DNA from: a virus
Virus record (IMG/VR): IMGVR_UViG_3300032047_000018
Span: 1-55,954 of that record
Length of the DNA: 55,954 bases
Reading direction: 5' to 3' (one strand)
Positions 33,633 through 42,824 of this stretch are shown here, in pieces; the first letter of the stretch is position 1, and each line of letters begins with the position of its first letter. The notes below the pieces were generated by a model. The model worked only from the letters and a program-made list of their open reading frames with translations. It did not search any database and was not told the DNA's origin. The translations under genes and the position numbers were made by a program.

Positions 33633-35129
33633 CTAAGTAGCTTTGAATAATACAAAGTTGTTAGCGGCTTGCGTACACATTGTTCTCTCCGATAAGAAGT
33701 TAACAGTCATTGTGTCTGCGTCACTTGTATAGTTACCACCAACTGAACCAGTTACCCAAGATTTTAACCTTCTGTCATCAGCTTCAGAAGCTCTGTAGCG
33801 AATGTGTAAGAATGGTCTTGAAATATTCTGTCCTAATTGTTGATCGTAAACTGTAGAAGTTCCTGCTGGTACTAACACACCTTTAATATCGTCAATAAGT
33901 CCTCTAGTTGTAGAGTCATTTAGATATTTCCAGTCAGTTTTGTAAAAGTCATATGCTCCACGTCTGAAACCAGAGAATCCTAAGTTAAGCGCCATATCTT
34001 CAGAGTTATCAAATACACCATAAGATGTACCTCCTGCTCCGTAAGAATTTTGCTGTGCTAACATAGTATCAATATCAAGAGATGTCTGTCTGTCTAAGAA
34101 TAACATGTTCTCTTCAATTGCTCCCTGCTTATCAAGCTCTTGTAGAATAGTATCGAACTGATCGATTCCTGAACCACCAGCAGCTCCCGCAGGTTCTGCA
34201 AATGCTGGGTCATTATATACCAATCCTCTTTCTTCTAGTGTAGCAAATAAACCTTGCATACCTTGTAGGTTTCCACCTTGGAATCCTGTAAAGCCTGGTA
34301 CACCTGCTACCACTTGCTCTACATTCTTTGATTCTACCATACTCATTTCTAAGTAATCTTCGAATCTAATTCTAGACTCGTGCTCAGATTTTAAGTACCA
34401 TAGATAACCACCTGTACCAATTTCAGTAGTAACTTCAACCCATCCGATTTGAGCAACGTCTGAACCGTTTACTTCATACTTATCTCTGATGATAATTGGT
34501 TGATTACTAAAACTTGTAAAGGAAGCATCAATAGAATTTCCACCCTCTGGTGATCCTTTTTTGTATTCTGAACCGAAAACAAATAAGCTTAACTCCCCAC
34601 CTGCAGCAGCTCCTTGAAGGGCTACATCTAGTACGTTGTTAGCGTCATCATATACATCAATATTGTATGTTTGCAAACCACCTGCAACAGGTCCTGCTAA
34701 ACTATTAATGTAAATATTATTTGTATCGTTTCCAAGTGCGATAACACAAGTCATACCAGGTCCTAAAAGTGGTACATTCCCATCAGCTCCCGGAGAAGGT
34801 AATGAAATTGTTTGTCCACCCGGGCCTGCGCCTGGTGCATTTGATGTAACTGTATCATATGCAATGTGTAATCTTCCTTGTTCTGACCAAACTACTTGGT
34901 CTGATGCCATAGGCATCTCTGCCCCTACCATTCTTAAGAAACCAGTAATCGTTCTGTTTCCATAACGCTCTACTTCTTTCTCGTAAACTTCAGGTAAAAA
35001 TTGTTGAGTCCAAGTCATATCGGCTAGTGATAAATAGTTATCACCAAATAAACCTTGTACGGGTCTTGGAGTCAAATGCGCTAAGTTGGCCAACGTTGGT
35101 GGCGCTTGCGCAAATCCTGGTGCTGCCAT
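33633..35129 (-). CDS. Major capsid protein
   Basis: A 498-residue protein in the canonical place: portal, scaffold, capsid. The N-terminus is a Pro/Ala-rich arm (MAAPGFAQAPPTLANLAHLT), then a helical segment (DMTWTQQFLPEVYEKEVERY) like the long helix region of HK97-fold capsids, and a C-terminal beta/helix part (RPFLHIRYRASEADDRRLKS; MTVNFLSERTMCTQAANNFV). The size suggests an HK97-fold core of about 330 residues with a large inserted domain, here probably residues 100-250, which are glycine-, asparagine- and alanine-rich. It starts seven bases from the scaffold stop and is followed by a strong hairpin terminator. Not similar enough to T7 gp10 to identify by eye. Confidence 0.82.
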   Translation of the reverse strand: MAAPGFAQAPPTLANLAHLTPRPVQGLFGDNYLSLADMTWTQQFLPEVYEKEVERYGNRTITGFLRMVGAEMPMASDQVVWSEQGRLHIAYDTVTSNAPGAGPGGQTISLPSPGADGNVPLLGPGMTCVIALGNDTNNIYINSLAGPVAGGLQTYNIDVYDDANNVLDVALQGAAAGGELSLFVFGSEYKKGSPEGGNSIDASFTSFSNQPIIIRDKYEVNGSDVAQIGWVEVTTEIGTGGYLWYLKSEHESRIRFEDYLEMSMVESKNVEQVVAGVPGFTGFQGGNLQGMQGLFATLEERGLVYNDPAFAEPAGAAGGSGIDQFDTILQELDKQGAIEENMLFLDRQTSLDIDTMLAQQNSYGAGGTSYGVFDNSEDMALNLGFSGFRRGAYDFYKTDWKYLNDSTTRGLIDDIKGVLVPAGTSTVYDQQLGQNISRPFLHIRYRASEADDRRLKSWVTGSVGGNYTSDADTMTVNFLSERTMCTQAANNFVLFKAT

Positions 35130-35135
35130 AATTTA

Positions 35136-36389
35136 CTATTTTAAATGTTTAAATGTTTTAATTTTAAGTTTACTGCTATCATTCCCCGAACCAACTGATC
35201 TAACATTCCAACCATTGGCAGTCTTAACATCTGAATGGACACCTCTCGCCCCCATCTTAACGTTTTTGGCTTTTGTTGTACTGTCTTTAATTGCATCTGC
35301 TTTACCTTGTTCGTAAAAGTGTTTTGCAACTTGATCTGGATTCATAGCTGTAAATAAGCTTTTATGATAACCGGAGGCATCTGACATTTCATTATTTTCA
35401 TTCAAGAACTTCTTGACAAAATTGTTAATGTCGCTCTGGCTATCCTTGACCTTGTTTGCGTCTTTAACATTAAACCTATATTTTTTATCGCCGACGTTAT
35501 ATTCAAAACCTTTGAAATCGTCATTGAAAACTTGGTTTGTTTTATTTAAAAACGCATCAGTCTGCTTTTTAGCTACGGATGATTGCTCTTTTTGTTCTTT
35601 ATTATATCGGTTAAAGAACTCTACCGCTTTTTGTTGTTCCGGTAATAATTTACTACCGCCTTTTATTTCTGCATAATATTTAGATTTTAATCCATCTAAA
35701 TAATTTTTTGCATTAGCAAGTTCTTCTTTTCTTGCTATTTTCTTTTTTCTAATATCTTTTTCATCGTCTTCATCTTCATTATAAGAAAACTTATCTTCCA
35801 TAATAAAGTTAATTTCGTCTCTATCAAGATGAGGTTTCGATGTTTGATAATACTCTGCTAATAGTTGATTTTCATTTAATGAATCATAATCAGTATTTAG
35901 CTTTACGTAGTCTTCTAAACTACCTCCTGTTTCATTTACAAAGTCTACAACCTTTTGAATGTTTTCAGGCAATTCTATACCAGATTCTTTTTGTTCCGCT
36001 ATTGCTTCAGCTACATCTTCTTTTAATTCTTGTGTAACTTCTTGCGTTATTTCCTCTTTCTTTTCTTCCGTTATTTCTTCAAGTACAGTTTCTTCTACTG
36101 GTTTTTCAGGTACGGATTCTTCAGCTTGAACGGGCTCTGGTTGTTGTGGTATTTCTTTTTCCACTTCTTGTACAGGTTCGGCTTGTTTATCTGTAACCAC
36201 GTCTGCTGCTTCTTGCTTTGTATTGGCATCTTGTTCTGGTTTTTTAGTTAAATCAAGTTTTATATTACCAGTTTCCTCGTTAATAACGGCTGGTCCTGTT
36301 TGAGCTGGAGATTCTTTAACTTCAGCTTCTTTTGTTTTTTTGGTGTTTTTTATTTTAAAACTACCTTCTGTTTTTGCTGCTTTAGCCAT
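35136..36389 (-). CDS. Capsid scaffolding protein
   Basis: A 417-residue, highly charged protein. Residues 1-135 are low-complexity, rich in E, K, P, Q, T and V (KPEQDANTKQ, QQPEPVQAEESV, EEITEEKKEEITQ), predicted disordered, followed by helical/coiled-coil stretches (RKKKIARKEELANAKNYLD; LLPEQQKAVEFFNRYNKEQ). The C-terminus is basic and ends KLKIKTFKHLK, similar to the capsid-binding helix-turn-helix end of scaffolding proteins. It lies directly between portal and major capsid genes, as scaffolds do. It should leave the prohead or be degraded during maturation; no protease motif is seen in it. Confidence 0.8.
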   Translation of the reverse strand: MAKAAKTEGSFKIKNTKKTKEAEVKESPAQTGPAVINEETGNIKLDLTKKPEQDANTKQEAADVVTDKQAEPVQEVEKEIPQQPEPVQAEESVPEKPVEETVLEEITEEKKEEITQEVTQELKEDVAEAIAEQKESGIELPENIQKVVDFVNETGGSLEDYVKLNTDYDSLNENQLLAEYYQTSKPHLDRDEINFIMEDKFSYNEDEDDEKDIRKKKIARKEELANAKNYLDGLKSKYYAEIKGGSKLLPEQQKAVEFFNRYNKEQKEQSSVAKKQTDAFLNKTNQVFNDDFKGFEYNVGDKKYRFNVKDANKVKDSQSDINNFVKKFLNENNEMSDASGYHKSLFTAMNPDQVAKHFYEQGKADAIKDSTTKAKNVKMGARGVHSDVKTANGWNVRSVGSGNDSSKLKIKTFKHLK

Positions 36390-36419
36390 GATAAAATATT
36401 ATATAATTAATTGTTAAAA

Positions 36420-38852
36420 TTATCTAGGTTCAAATCCACCTAGACCAAAACCGCCACCCATTATGTCATTACCTCCTGACTCAAAGTCTTTCGGTGGAGT
36501 GTCGTTTTTTCTTTGAGAAATCATTTCTGATTGTTGCGTGCCAATTATTTTAGCTCGCTTGTCTTTACGATCCTCAATTTCTTTTTCGCGATTAGCATTA
36601 TTTTGAACTTCCATGCCTTTAAGCTGCATGTTATATTGAAATTCTAATGCCATCAATTGTTTTTTAGCGTCAACTTCCACGCCTATTCTTTGATTCTCAA
36701 GCTGACTTTTTAATTGCTCTAGTTGAGATTTAGTTTGGAATAGCGCTTGATCTTTTTGTACTTCCGCCTGTGCAGCTACTTGTTGAGCCTGAGCATTAGC
36801 ATTTGCTTGTGCCTGTATATTTGCCTGCTGCTCTTCCTGTAGTCTTTCTTGGCGTTTTTTCTGTCGCACTTTTAATAGCTGATTTGCTAACTTTATATTT
36901 TGTACTTCTCTGATGTCAATTGCATCTGATAAATCAATAAGCCCACCACTTAATGCGGTTTGTATATTGTTTTCTAACATTGCTTTTTCCTCATCATCCG
37001 GAGTTAATTCTAAATAAATACCGAAATCATGAAGATGTAAATCTTTCATTTCATTTAACGTCGCTACATTAAAGCCACCTATTTTTTGAATAAAAGCTTC
37101 TTTGGCAGGGTGGTATTCTAATATATCTGATATCCTTAATGATAAGCACTCCGCGGTTTCTCTTGTTAGATATAAGCCAGCATCTAATATATGTCTTGTT
37201 GCTGTATTGCTATTTGCGGCCGCTAATTTTTGTACACCTACTAAAGCTCTAGAGTCAGGGGTACTAGCGTCTCTTGCCTCATTTAAACCGGTAACATCTC
37301 TTATCATTTGCAAATAATAATTGTAAGTAGATATTAATGTTTGTAATTTTTGACCACCACTACCAGTTTGCACTTCTTGAATAGGTACTTTGCCTGGGTT
37401 CATATCGCCCTCTTGCGTAAAAGATCTACCTATAATAGAACCTGTTTGGAAAAACATATTTAATGCTTCTTGCGGATTGTAATTAGTACCATTACCTAAA
37501 TCAACTTCATTTAAACCGTCAGCATCTAAATACACACCATCTGGTATCATTCTTTGTAATACTTGCTGTAATTTTAAATGTGTTAATTGAATCATATCTG
37601 CAAACGCAGTACATCTACTTACAATAGATTCTATTCTGCCTTGATACATTCTAGGCGCTGTGATAGCGTAGTTTAATTTAACTTTAGTTTCATCAGCCTT
37701 TGGTCTCATCATATTAGGTGCCATTTCCCATTTAAGTAAAATATTACTACCTAATACCATAACACCTTCATATAATACTTCAAGAGATCTTTGCATTTTT
37801 CCAAATTGCTCTTCAAATATTTCTTTAGGCGGATCAAAAGAATCATCTCTTGCTATAATTTTTGTAGCGCCAGTTGCTGTCTCTTTAACTTTGTAAACTT
37901 CGTTCATGTAAGTTTTAAAATTAAAGTATAATATTTGCACAACATTTTGATCGCGATTATTGTTGTACATATTACTTATATTATTATTCCATACACCCCA
38001 ATTCTGAGAACCTTGTTGTTGGATCTCTTCCATTTGGTCTTGCGTTAGGTTCGGAAACTGCTTTTTAAGCTCGTTTAAAGGAACGAATTTAACCTCCCCT
38101 ACATAATATACATCTTGAAAATATGGATCCTCCGTATACGAATAAACCATATAAGCTGGGTCTACATATTCAACAGTAACACCTTCGGTTTCTGTGAAAT
38201 TATTTTTAACCGCTCCTATTCCTAATGTTGCTAAATCGTAATAATATCTTTTCTTTGTTAAATCATATCTGTTGTCATCAAGCATAACATTGATAGCTTC
38301 TTCTTCAGCTATTTCAATACCTTGCTTATAACTTAATTGCATATGAAGATCTAACTCCTCTTCTGAGGCTGGTAATTTATCTGGATTATTTTCAAATAAA
38401 TTAATCCCAAATTCTTGCGCAGCAAAATTATTCAACTCTTCTGTTTGTAAGTCTCTAATTATTGCCTCCATATACTTTGTTCTTTTTTCAACACCGTAAG
38501 GATCTTGAGAATATGCTGTTAAGTCAAAAGCTCTATCAGCAATACCATTAACTACAATATCTACAAATTTAGATAAAATAGGAACTGGTTTCCAGTCTAA
38601 ATTTAAATAAGATAAATCGCCATTAATAGATAATTCATCTTTGTATTTTTGGATAGGTTGTTCTCCGCGCGCATACAATCGTAAATTGTGAAAAGTATTT
38701 TGATTACTTTGAAAACGAGTTGTACCGGAATTGCTAGAGAACCATTCGTTTTGAATTGCTCTTCCCACCTGAAGCCCGTACTCCATCGACATTTTTTCTG
38801 CATCACTTGCGACTTGGGTTGGAAAAAAACTATTTACTACGCCTCTGGCCAT
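36420..38852 (-). CDS. Portal protein
   Basis: An 810-residue portal, long as in P22-like podoviruses (725 aa). The N-terminal region (NTFHNLRLYARGEQPIQKY, then LDWKPVPILSKFVDIVVNG) and a wing-like beta region (VTVEYVDPAYMVYSYTEDPY) are typical of phage portals, and the middle contains the stem/crown-type helices (YNYYLQMIRDVTGLNEARDA). The last 180 residues are a long Q/A/E-rich helical barrel-like tail (EEQQANIQAQANANAQAQQV; QLEQLKSQLENQRIGVEVDA), comparable to the barrel domain of P22 portal. It starts just after the TerL stop, in the usual terminase-portal-scaffold-capsid order. Confidence 0.88.
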   Translation of the reverse strand: MARGVVNSFFPTQVASDAEKMSMEYGLQVGRAIQNEWFSSNSGTTRFQSNQNTFHNLRLYARGEQPIQKYKDELSINGDLSYLNLDWKPVPILSKFVDIVVNGIADRAFDLTAYSQDPYGVEKRTKYMEAIIRDLQTEELNNFAAQEFGINLFENNPDKLPASEEELDLHMQLSYKQGIEIAEEEAINVMLDDNRYDLTKKRYYYDLATLGIGAVKNNFTETEGVTVEYVDPAYMVYSYTEDPYFQDVYYVGEVKFVPLNELKKQFPNLTQDQMEEIQQQGSQNWGVWNNNISNMYNNNRDQNVVQILYFNFKTYMNEVYKVKETATGATKIIARDDSFDPPKEIFEEQFGKMQRSLEVLYEGVMVLGSNILLKWEMAPNMMRPKADETKVKLNYAITAPRMYQGRIESIVSRCTAFADMIQLTHLKLQQVLQRMIPDGVYLDADGLNEVDLGNGTNYNPQEALNMFFQTGSIIGRSFTQEGDMNPGKVPIQEVQTGSGGQKLQTLISTYNYYLQMIRDVTGLNEARDASTPDSRALVGVQKLAAANSNTATRHILDAGLYLTRETAECLSLRISDILEYHPAKEAFIQKIGGFNVATLNEMKDLHLHDFGIYLELTPDDEEKAMLENNIQTALSGGLIDLSDAIDIREVQNIKLANQLLKVRQKKRQERLQEEQQANIQAQANANAQAQQVAAQAEVQKDQALFQTKSQLEQLKSQLENQRIGVEVDAKKQLMALEFQYNMQLKGMEVQNNANREKEIEDRKDKRAKIIGTQQSEMISQRKNDTPPKDFESGGNDIMGGGFGLGGFEPR

Positions 38853-38856
38853 ATTA

Positions 38857-41067
38857 CTATTTTATTATTTTTGATAATTCCCCATTTTGTTTATACTTTG
38901 CAAAGCTTAAATTAATAGGTGATCTTTGTAATTTATTTGTTGGTCTATACAGATCTTTATGACAAGCCATTACTGCTAATCCCGAACTTATAGCCGCATC
39001 AAATTTTGTTCTATTATTTATATCAAATTTAGCCCAATCATTTAATGTGTCTGTAAAATACATAGAACCGTAGTTACCATTGGATTGCAATCCTACGTGT
39101 TTATCTATATACATTTCTATAGCAGCTGCGTGAGCTTGCTTAATATCTTCACTTGAGTTAGGTATTCCACCAACTTCTCTTTCTGAAACTGATAACTTGT
39201 TCCATAATTTGTCAGGCCTATTCATTGAATATCCTCTATAACCGCGCCTTTTTAAATAATATAATAACCTAGGTTTATTATTTTCTGCTAATATTGGCAT
39301 TCCATAAAATACTATAGCCATTAAAACATCTTCAAAAAACATTTCAGCTGTTTGCGGTCTTGCTATATATTCTAAAAAAAATGTGCTAGGGGGTGCATCC
39401 TCCATGCTGAATTTAGTTAACCCATGCAACGCGCCTTTAGAACCTTTGCCGTCTGTTGTACCTGATATATCGTAACTGTCACAACCAAAAGCACCCACGT
39501 GTTCTAATCCCGGCCATCTAACTCCATTCTTTATTATCTGCCTATTTTGTAACTCATAAGAAGGAGTCCAGCTTATTAAAAACCTTCCATTTGGGTTTGG
39601 CGTAAAAATTACTTTTGAATCTTTAATACCATTTTCCCACATAAAACTACCGCGAGTTAATACATTACTATGCCGTAAATCTTCGTTGTAATCTATTTGT
39701 TCGTATATTTTTACTAAATTAAATATACTATTTTTGGTTTCATCCCTAAACGCATGCTCCTCTGTACGTGGAAACTGTCTGTAATACTCGTTTAGAGCGT
39801 CCTGGTCACCTTTTAAACCTTCAGCTTCGTTATTCCAATGCTCTATGACTCCGACGTCTATAATGTCCCCGTATGGCCCAACTTTTTCTTCTTCTGGTGT
39901 GTTGAATACAGGTATGCCATGAGAATCAATGAATCCTTCGTAGTTCCATTCCATAGGTATGAACAAAGAATATAGTCCGCTGCGAGTCTGTCCATTGGCG
40001 TTTCTTTTTGTGACATCTGAATCATTGTATAATCTTTTAAAATTGTCACCACCTTTGTCTAAAGCGTTTGATGTGCTTCCCATCATACACTTACCTATTA
40101 CTCTACTACCTAGTCTTAACGTGGTTTTCGTAACCCTCCAGTTGTTGAGGATGTTGTTCGGCCTTTCCCATTTGCCCGATTCGTCATGGACGAGAAGTTT
40201 AAGCTTCTCCCCGTCGTATGCGTTGTCACCGGTGTTCTTCCAATCGATCGTGGTGTCGAGACCCGATAAGGTTTCAACGGCGGTGTTATTGTCAAGTTTA
40301 CGTCTTGTGAACTTGGACGCTGGAACACGATAGGCGAGCTCGGTTTTGGGGCGGTCCATACCGTCCTGTATTGGTTTGAAAAAGAAGGGGTAATTAACCG
40401 ATATCGGTACCACCTTATCGGTAAACATCTTTTTCGCATCAGCCCCAGACTTGGATAGTATACCATATCGTGAATCGGAATTAATAGTGGCGAGATTAAC
40501 GGTTTCTCCAGAGGCCATAAATGAAAAGCCAGACCGTCTATTCTTGAGGTAGCACATCCCATAGGATCTGGAATCTGCCTTGCAAGCTTCCCAGAAAATG
40601 TAGAATAATCTATTTGCTTCGCGAAACTCTGGCTTCCCAACATCAATCTTGGACCACTGCAAGTACATAAAGTGAGTACCAGTAATGTAAGTAGCCACAC
40701 CTTTATTATTGAACCAATGGCCTTTTTCTCTTTTGTTAAACTGTTCATCGATATATGTGCCCCATTTTGATTTAAACTCTTCGGGATATTCTCTCCAATC
40801 AAATATACTTTTAATTAGTTTTAATTCCTTCGGATATTCCGCGGGCGTCCACTTGTCATTTGATTTGTCTAACTTTGCTGGTGCTTTTGGCAAAGCTATC
40901 TTCAGATTCTGTATATTATATATTTCTCCGATTTGGCCCGACTTACTTATAACAACTACATCATGCTCTTTGTTATAACCATACTTCCATTTCTTACTCT
41001 TATTTAGTCTAGATAAAGTAGTTTGTTTAATTGGTGTTATTACACTATATAAACTTTGTTCGTACAT
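38857..41067 (-). CDS. Terminase large subunit
   Basis: A 736-residue packaging motor. The ATPase domain has LKNRRSGFSFMASGE near residue 178, a divergent Walker A (ending G-F-S instead of G-K-S/T), and LKLLVHDESGKW near 295, Walker B plus the catalytic Glu. A coupling-type S/T motif appears in MMGSTSNALD near 335. The nuclease domain has the first metal Asp in VGAFGCDSYDISGTTDG near 530 and later acidic motifs (DTLNDWAKFDINNR). It drives DNA into the prohead through the portal and cuts concatemers. Codon use in about 40110-40690 is clearly more GC-rich than in the rest of the gene. The start overlaps the TerS stop by one base. Confidence 0.87.
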   Translation of the reverse strand: MYEQSLYSVITPIKQTTLSRLNKSKKWKYGYNKEHDVVVISKSGQIGEIYNIQNLKIALPKAPAKLDKSNDKWTPAEYPKELKLIKSIFDWREYPEEFKSKWGTYIDEQFNKREKGHWFNNKGVATYITGTHFMYLQWSKIDVGKPEFREANRLFYIFWEACKADSRSYGMCYLKNRRSGFSFMASGETVNLATINSDSRYGILSKSGADAKKMFTDKVVPISVNYPFFFKPIQDGMDRPKTELAYRVPASKFTRRKLDNNTAVETLSGLDTTIDWKNTGDNAYDGEKLKLLVHDESGKWERPNNILNNWRVTKTTLRLGSRVIGKCMMGSTSNALDKGGDNFKRLYNDSDVTKRNANGQTRSGLYSLFIPMEWNYEGFIDSHGIPVFNTPEEEKVGPYGDIIDVGVIEHWNNEAEGLKGDQDALNEYYRQFPRTEEHAFRDETKNSIFNLVKIYEQIDYNEDLRHSNVLTRGSFMWENGIKDSKVIFTPNPNGRFLISWTPSYELQNRQIIKNGVRWPGLEHVGAFGCDSYDISGTTDGKGSKGALHGLTKFSMEDAPPSTFFLEYIARPQTAEMFFEDVLMAIVFYGMPILAENNKPRLLYYLKRRGYRGYSMNRPDKLWNKLSVSEREVGGIPNSSEDIKQAHAAAIEMYIDKHVGLQSNGNYGSMYFTDTLNDWAKFDINNRTKFDAAISSGLAVMACHKDLYRPTNKLQRSPINLSFAKYKQNGELSKIIK

Positions 41068-41342
41068 TATTTAGATCTTCTTTCAGCAAACCCACCAAAA
41101 GTTGTTTGTTCGACTTCTTCTTTTGGTTTGTTTTCAATTATTCTTTGCTCCTCATCAATTCTGCTTAATATTTCAAAAGCATCAAATATAGCCAGCTTTT
41201 TTGTGGCTGCTGCATTTTTTAATCTGTCAGCTGAGATATCATCGTCCGAATCTACAATAGCTTCTTTTGCTACTTTAATTAATTCCTCAACTGCTTTGTG
41301 CCCAGCCTGGATTATATTCTTCTTCGTCTCCTTGATATTCAT
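41067..41342 (-). CDS. Putative terminase small subunit
   Basis: A 91-residue helical, charged protein starting MNIKETKKNIIQAGHKAVEE. Segment SDDDISADRLKNAAATKKLA, followed by IFDAFEILSRIDEE, recurs before terminase large subunits in marine phages. It overlaps the upstream gene by 56 bases and the TerL start by one base (TAATG), as expected for a coupled TerS-TerL pair. An earlier in-frame start at 41360 would overlap even more and is less likely. TerS proteins form rings that recognise the packaging site. No classical N-terminal helix-turn-helix is clear, so the call relies mainly on position and size. Confidence 0.65.
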   Translation of the reverse strand: MNIKETKKNIIQAGHKAVEELIKVAKEAIVDSDDDISADRLKNAAATKKLAIFDAFEILSRIDEEQRIIENKPKEEVEQTTFGGFAERRSK

Positions 41343-41880
41343 ATTTAATTGTAATTGCATTCATGGGAACTCGGTATAACCTTTGCCCTTCTATTATAAA
41401 CTCGTATTCTGAATTTGGTTTAAAACCAACAAGCGTTTCTACTTCAATTTGTTCATTGCCGTATTTTACAATGCCGATTAATGGCCTTTCTTTTTCTATG
41501 GAAATTTCGTCCGTTTCTTTTATAGGCATTACAAAAACAAAACCTTCTAGTGCTTTCCACTCATTATTTTGTTTGTAAGCATATATTTGATCAGGCTGCA
41601 CTAAATAAATATCCTCTTCAAAATAGTTTTTACTATTCTTTTCTTTACCACGTATATCTCTAAATCTTCTAAATATATTGTGATGTACAATAACCTCTAA
41701 CCCTTCTTTAATTTCGTTATACATTCTTGCGCGAGGCAATCCTATAACAATACCAATTCTTTGAGTATATTGATGATTTTGTAATTCAGTGTTTAATAGT
41801 AACTCGTTACCTTCTATCTCTTTTTTTCCTGTTGTCCTACTGCCCTTCGGTTTTACCAGGTAATTGAATACACTCTGCAT
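41287..41880 (-). CDS. Tandem GroES-like barrel protein (197 aa)
   Basis: A 197-residue protein that reads as two GroES-like beta-barrels. Unit 1 (residues about 6-105): NYLVKPKGSR, a glycine/lysine loop, ELLLNTEL, RIGIVIGLP, IKEGLEVIVHHN and EDIYLVQPDQIYAY, matching the GroES order (KPLxDRV, mobile loop, GGIxL, GxVxxVG, VKxGDxVxF, xxDI). Unit 2 (about 110-182): FVFVMPIKE, LIGIVKYG, VGFKPNSEYEF and YRVPMNAITIKY. The C-terminus is acidic (EEEYNPGWAQSS). No mobile-loop GGI-type tripeptide is seen, so GroEL binding is not assured. It lies directly before TerS. A plain structural barrel is the alternative. Confidence 0.55.
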   Translation of the reverse strand: MQSVFNYLVKPKGSRTTGKKEIEGNELLLNTELQNHQYTQRIGIVIGLPRARMYNEIKEGLEVIVHHNIFRRFRDIRGKEKNSKNYFEEDIYLVQPDQIYAYKQNNEWKALEGFVFVMPIKETDEISIEKERPLIGIVKYGNEQIEVETLVGFKPNSEYEFIIEGQRLYRVPMNAITIKYEYQGDEEEYNPGWAQSS

Positions 41881-41881
41881 T

Positions 41882-42106
41882 TTACCATGAGAGATCGTAT
41901 TCGACGGATATCGACATGTTTTTGTTAAAGTCCTTCCAGGGCATTAACATATCCTCTTTTGTTATATAGATGGAGTACTTATCTTCTTCCTCTATTATAT
42001 TAGCTATAGTATGCCCGCCATACACTTCTTGCCCAACAGCATAATGCATAGCGTCATTCTTATAGTCTTTACCGACACTAATCTTTCTTATTATCTGCTG
42101 CGACAT
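41882..42106 (-). CDS. Hypothetical small beta protein (74 aa)
   Basis: A 74-residue protein (MSQQIIRKISVGKDYKNDAM at the start) with alternating strands and an acidic C-terminal WKDFNKNMSISVEYDLSW. It overlaps the upstream coiled-coil gene by 29 bases and is one base away from the GroES-like gene. I see no motif. It belongs to the pre-terminase cluster of small genes and may be an assembly factor or a morphogenesis-linked regulator. Confidence 0.5.
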   Translation of the reverse strand: MSQQIIRKISVGKDYKNDAMHYAVGQEVYGGHTIANIIEEEDKYSIYITKEDMLMPWKDFNKNMSISVEYDLSW

Positions 42107-42500
42107 CGGTATATTCTCCAGTTTTTAAATCAATGTTAACAGAACCATATACATCTTCTAACTTTTTTTGTTCAGCTTGAACAACTTCGGCGGCGGCTTT
42201 TATTGCTGTCAACAATTGAGCTTTATGAGCTTCAAGACCACCGATTTGCATTTGAATTTGATTAACTTGATTTACTGCGGCTTGAATAATTTGTAATTCT
42301 TCCGCTTTAATTTTGTTTACTTTTTTTGCCATTTTATTTGATTTAAGTGATTTATAAGGAAAAGCTTTATTTAACTTTTCTTTTCTAGTTTTACAACCGC
42401 AATCTTTTCCGGTTGCTTTCGATATGGTATCAACTACTTTTTTGATACCTGTTGCTTTAGTGATTTTTTCTATTGTATCACCAAGTCCTTTTGATTTCAT
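42078..42500 (-). CDS. Two-part protein: GLGDTIEKI/CGC segment joined to a coiled coil (140 aa)
   Basis: Residues 1-50 contain GLGDTIEKITKATGIKKVVD and a K-D-C-G-C segment before KAFPYK; residues 57-140, from an internal Met in NKMAKKVNKIKAEE, form a coiled coil (QIIQAAVNQVNQIQMQIGGL) and end in VNIDLKTGEYTDVA. The second part could be translated by itself from the ATG at 42332. Proteins resembling each part separately recur in marine phage genomes as far as I can recall, so this looks like a fusion of two small genes or a gene with two starts. Function unknown. Confidence 0.55.
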   Translation of the reverse strand: MKSKGLGDTIEKITKATGIKKVVDTISKATGKDCGCKTRKEKLNKAFPYKSLKSNKMAKKVNKIKAEELQIIQAAVNQVNQIQMQIGGLEAHKAQLLTAIKAAAEVVQAEQKKLEDVYGSVNIDLKTGEYTDVAADNKKD

Positions 42501-42824
42501 TTAACAATTCCATTTACGTCTAGCCGCTTTACCTCTTTCTCCAGTCCACCCACGAGATCTAGCGCAAAATGATTTACGTCTTTTTGCAGCCTTGCTATCT
42601 GGATCTAATTTGGAAGGAGGGGTTGTAACAGCTGTTTTTAAATTACCTCCTGTTTTTCTATTATAATTCGCTACACCTTTAGCGGTCATTCCGCCACCTG
42701 CATCTTTTCCAGTACCGCCTCCTTTTTTAACTTCGGCGTAATTGCCAGACTTTTTGTTTCTTGCTGGCGCATAAGACTTAGATTTAGCTTTTTTGAATGG
42801 TGAGTTGTGTTGTATATATGCCAT
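42501..42824 (-). CDS. Small basic protein with C-rich DUF6321-like end (107 aa)
   Basis: A 107-residue, strongly basic protein. It begins MAYIQHNSPFKKAKSKSY and ends FCARSRGWTGERGKAARRKW plus NC, the pattern of the DUF6321-like basic domain found in phages (a K/R-rich core with C-A-R ... W-N-C). The N-terminal S-P-F-K resembles the S-P-A-K motif of the neighbouring genes. One base separates it from the next upstream gene (shared at 42824). The composition suggests nucleic-acid contact or packaging in the virion. The domain name is from memory. Confidence 0.6.
   Translation of the reverse strand: MAYIQHNSPFKKAKSKSYAPARNKKSGNYAEVKKGGGTGKDAGGGMTAKGVANYNRKTGGNLKTAVTTPPSKLDPDSKAAKRRKSFCARSRGWTGERGKAARRKWNC

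Noticed and set aside
40116-40802. A 228-codon open frame in another minus-strand frame inside the terminase gene
   Set aside because: The terminase frame carries the ATPase motifs here. The extra open frame is explained by the GC-rich composition of this tract, which has few stop codons.
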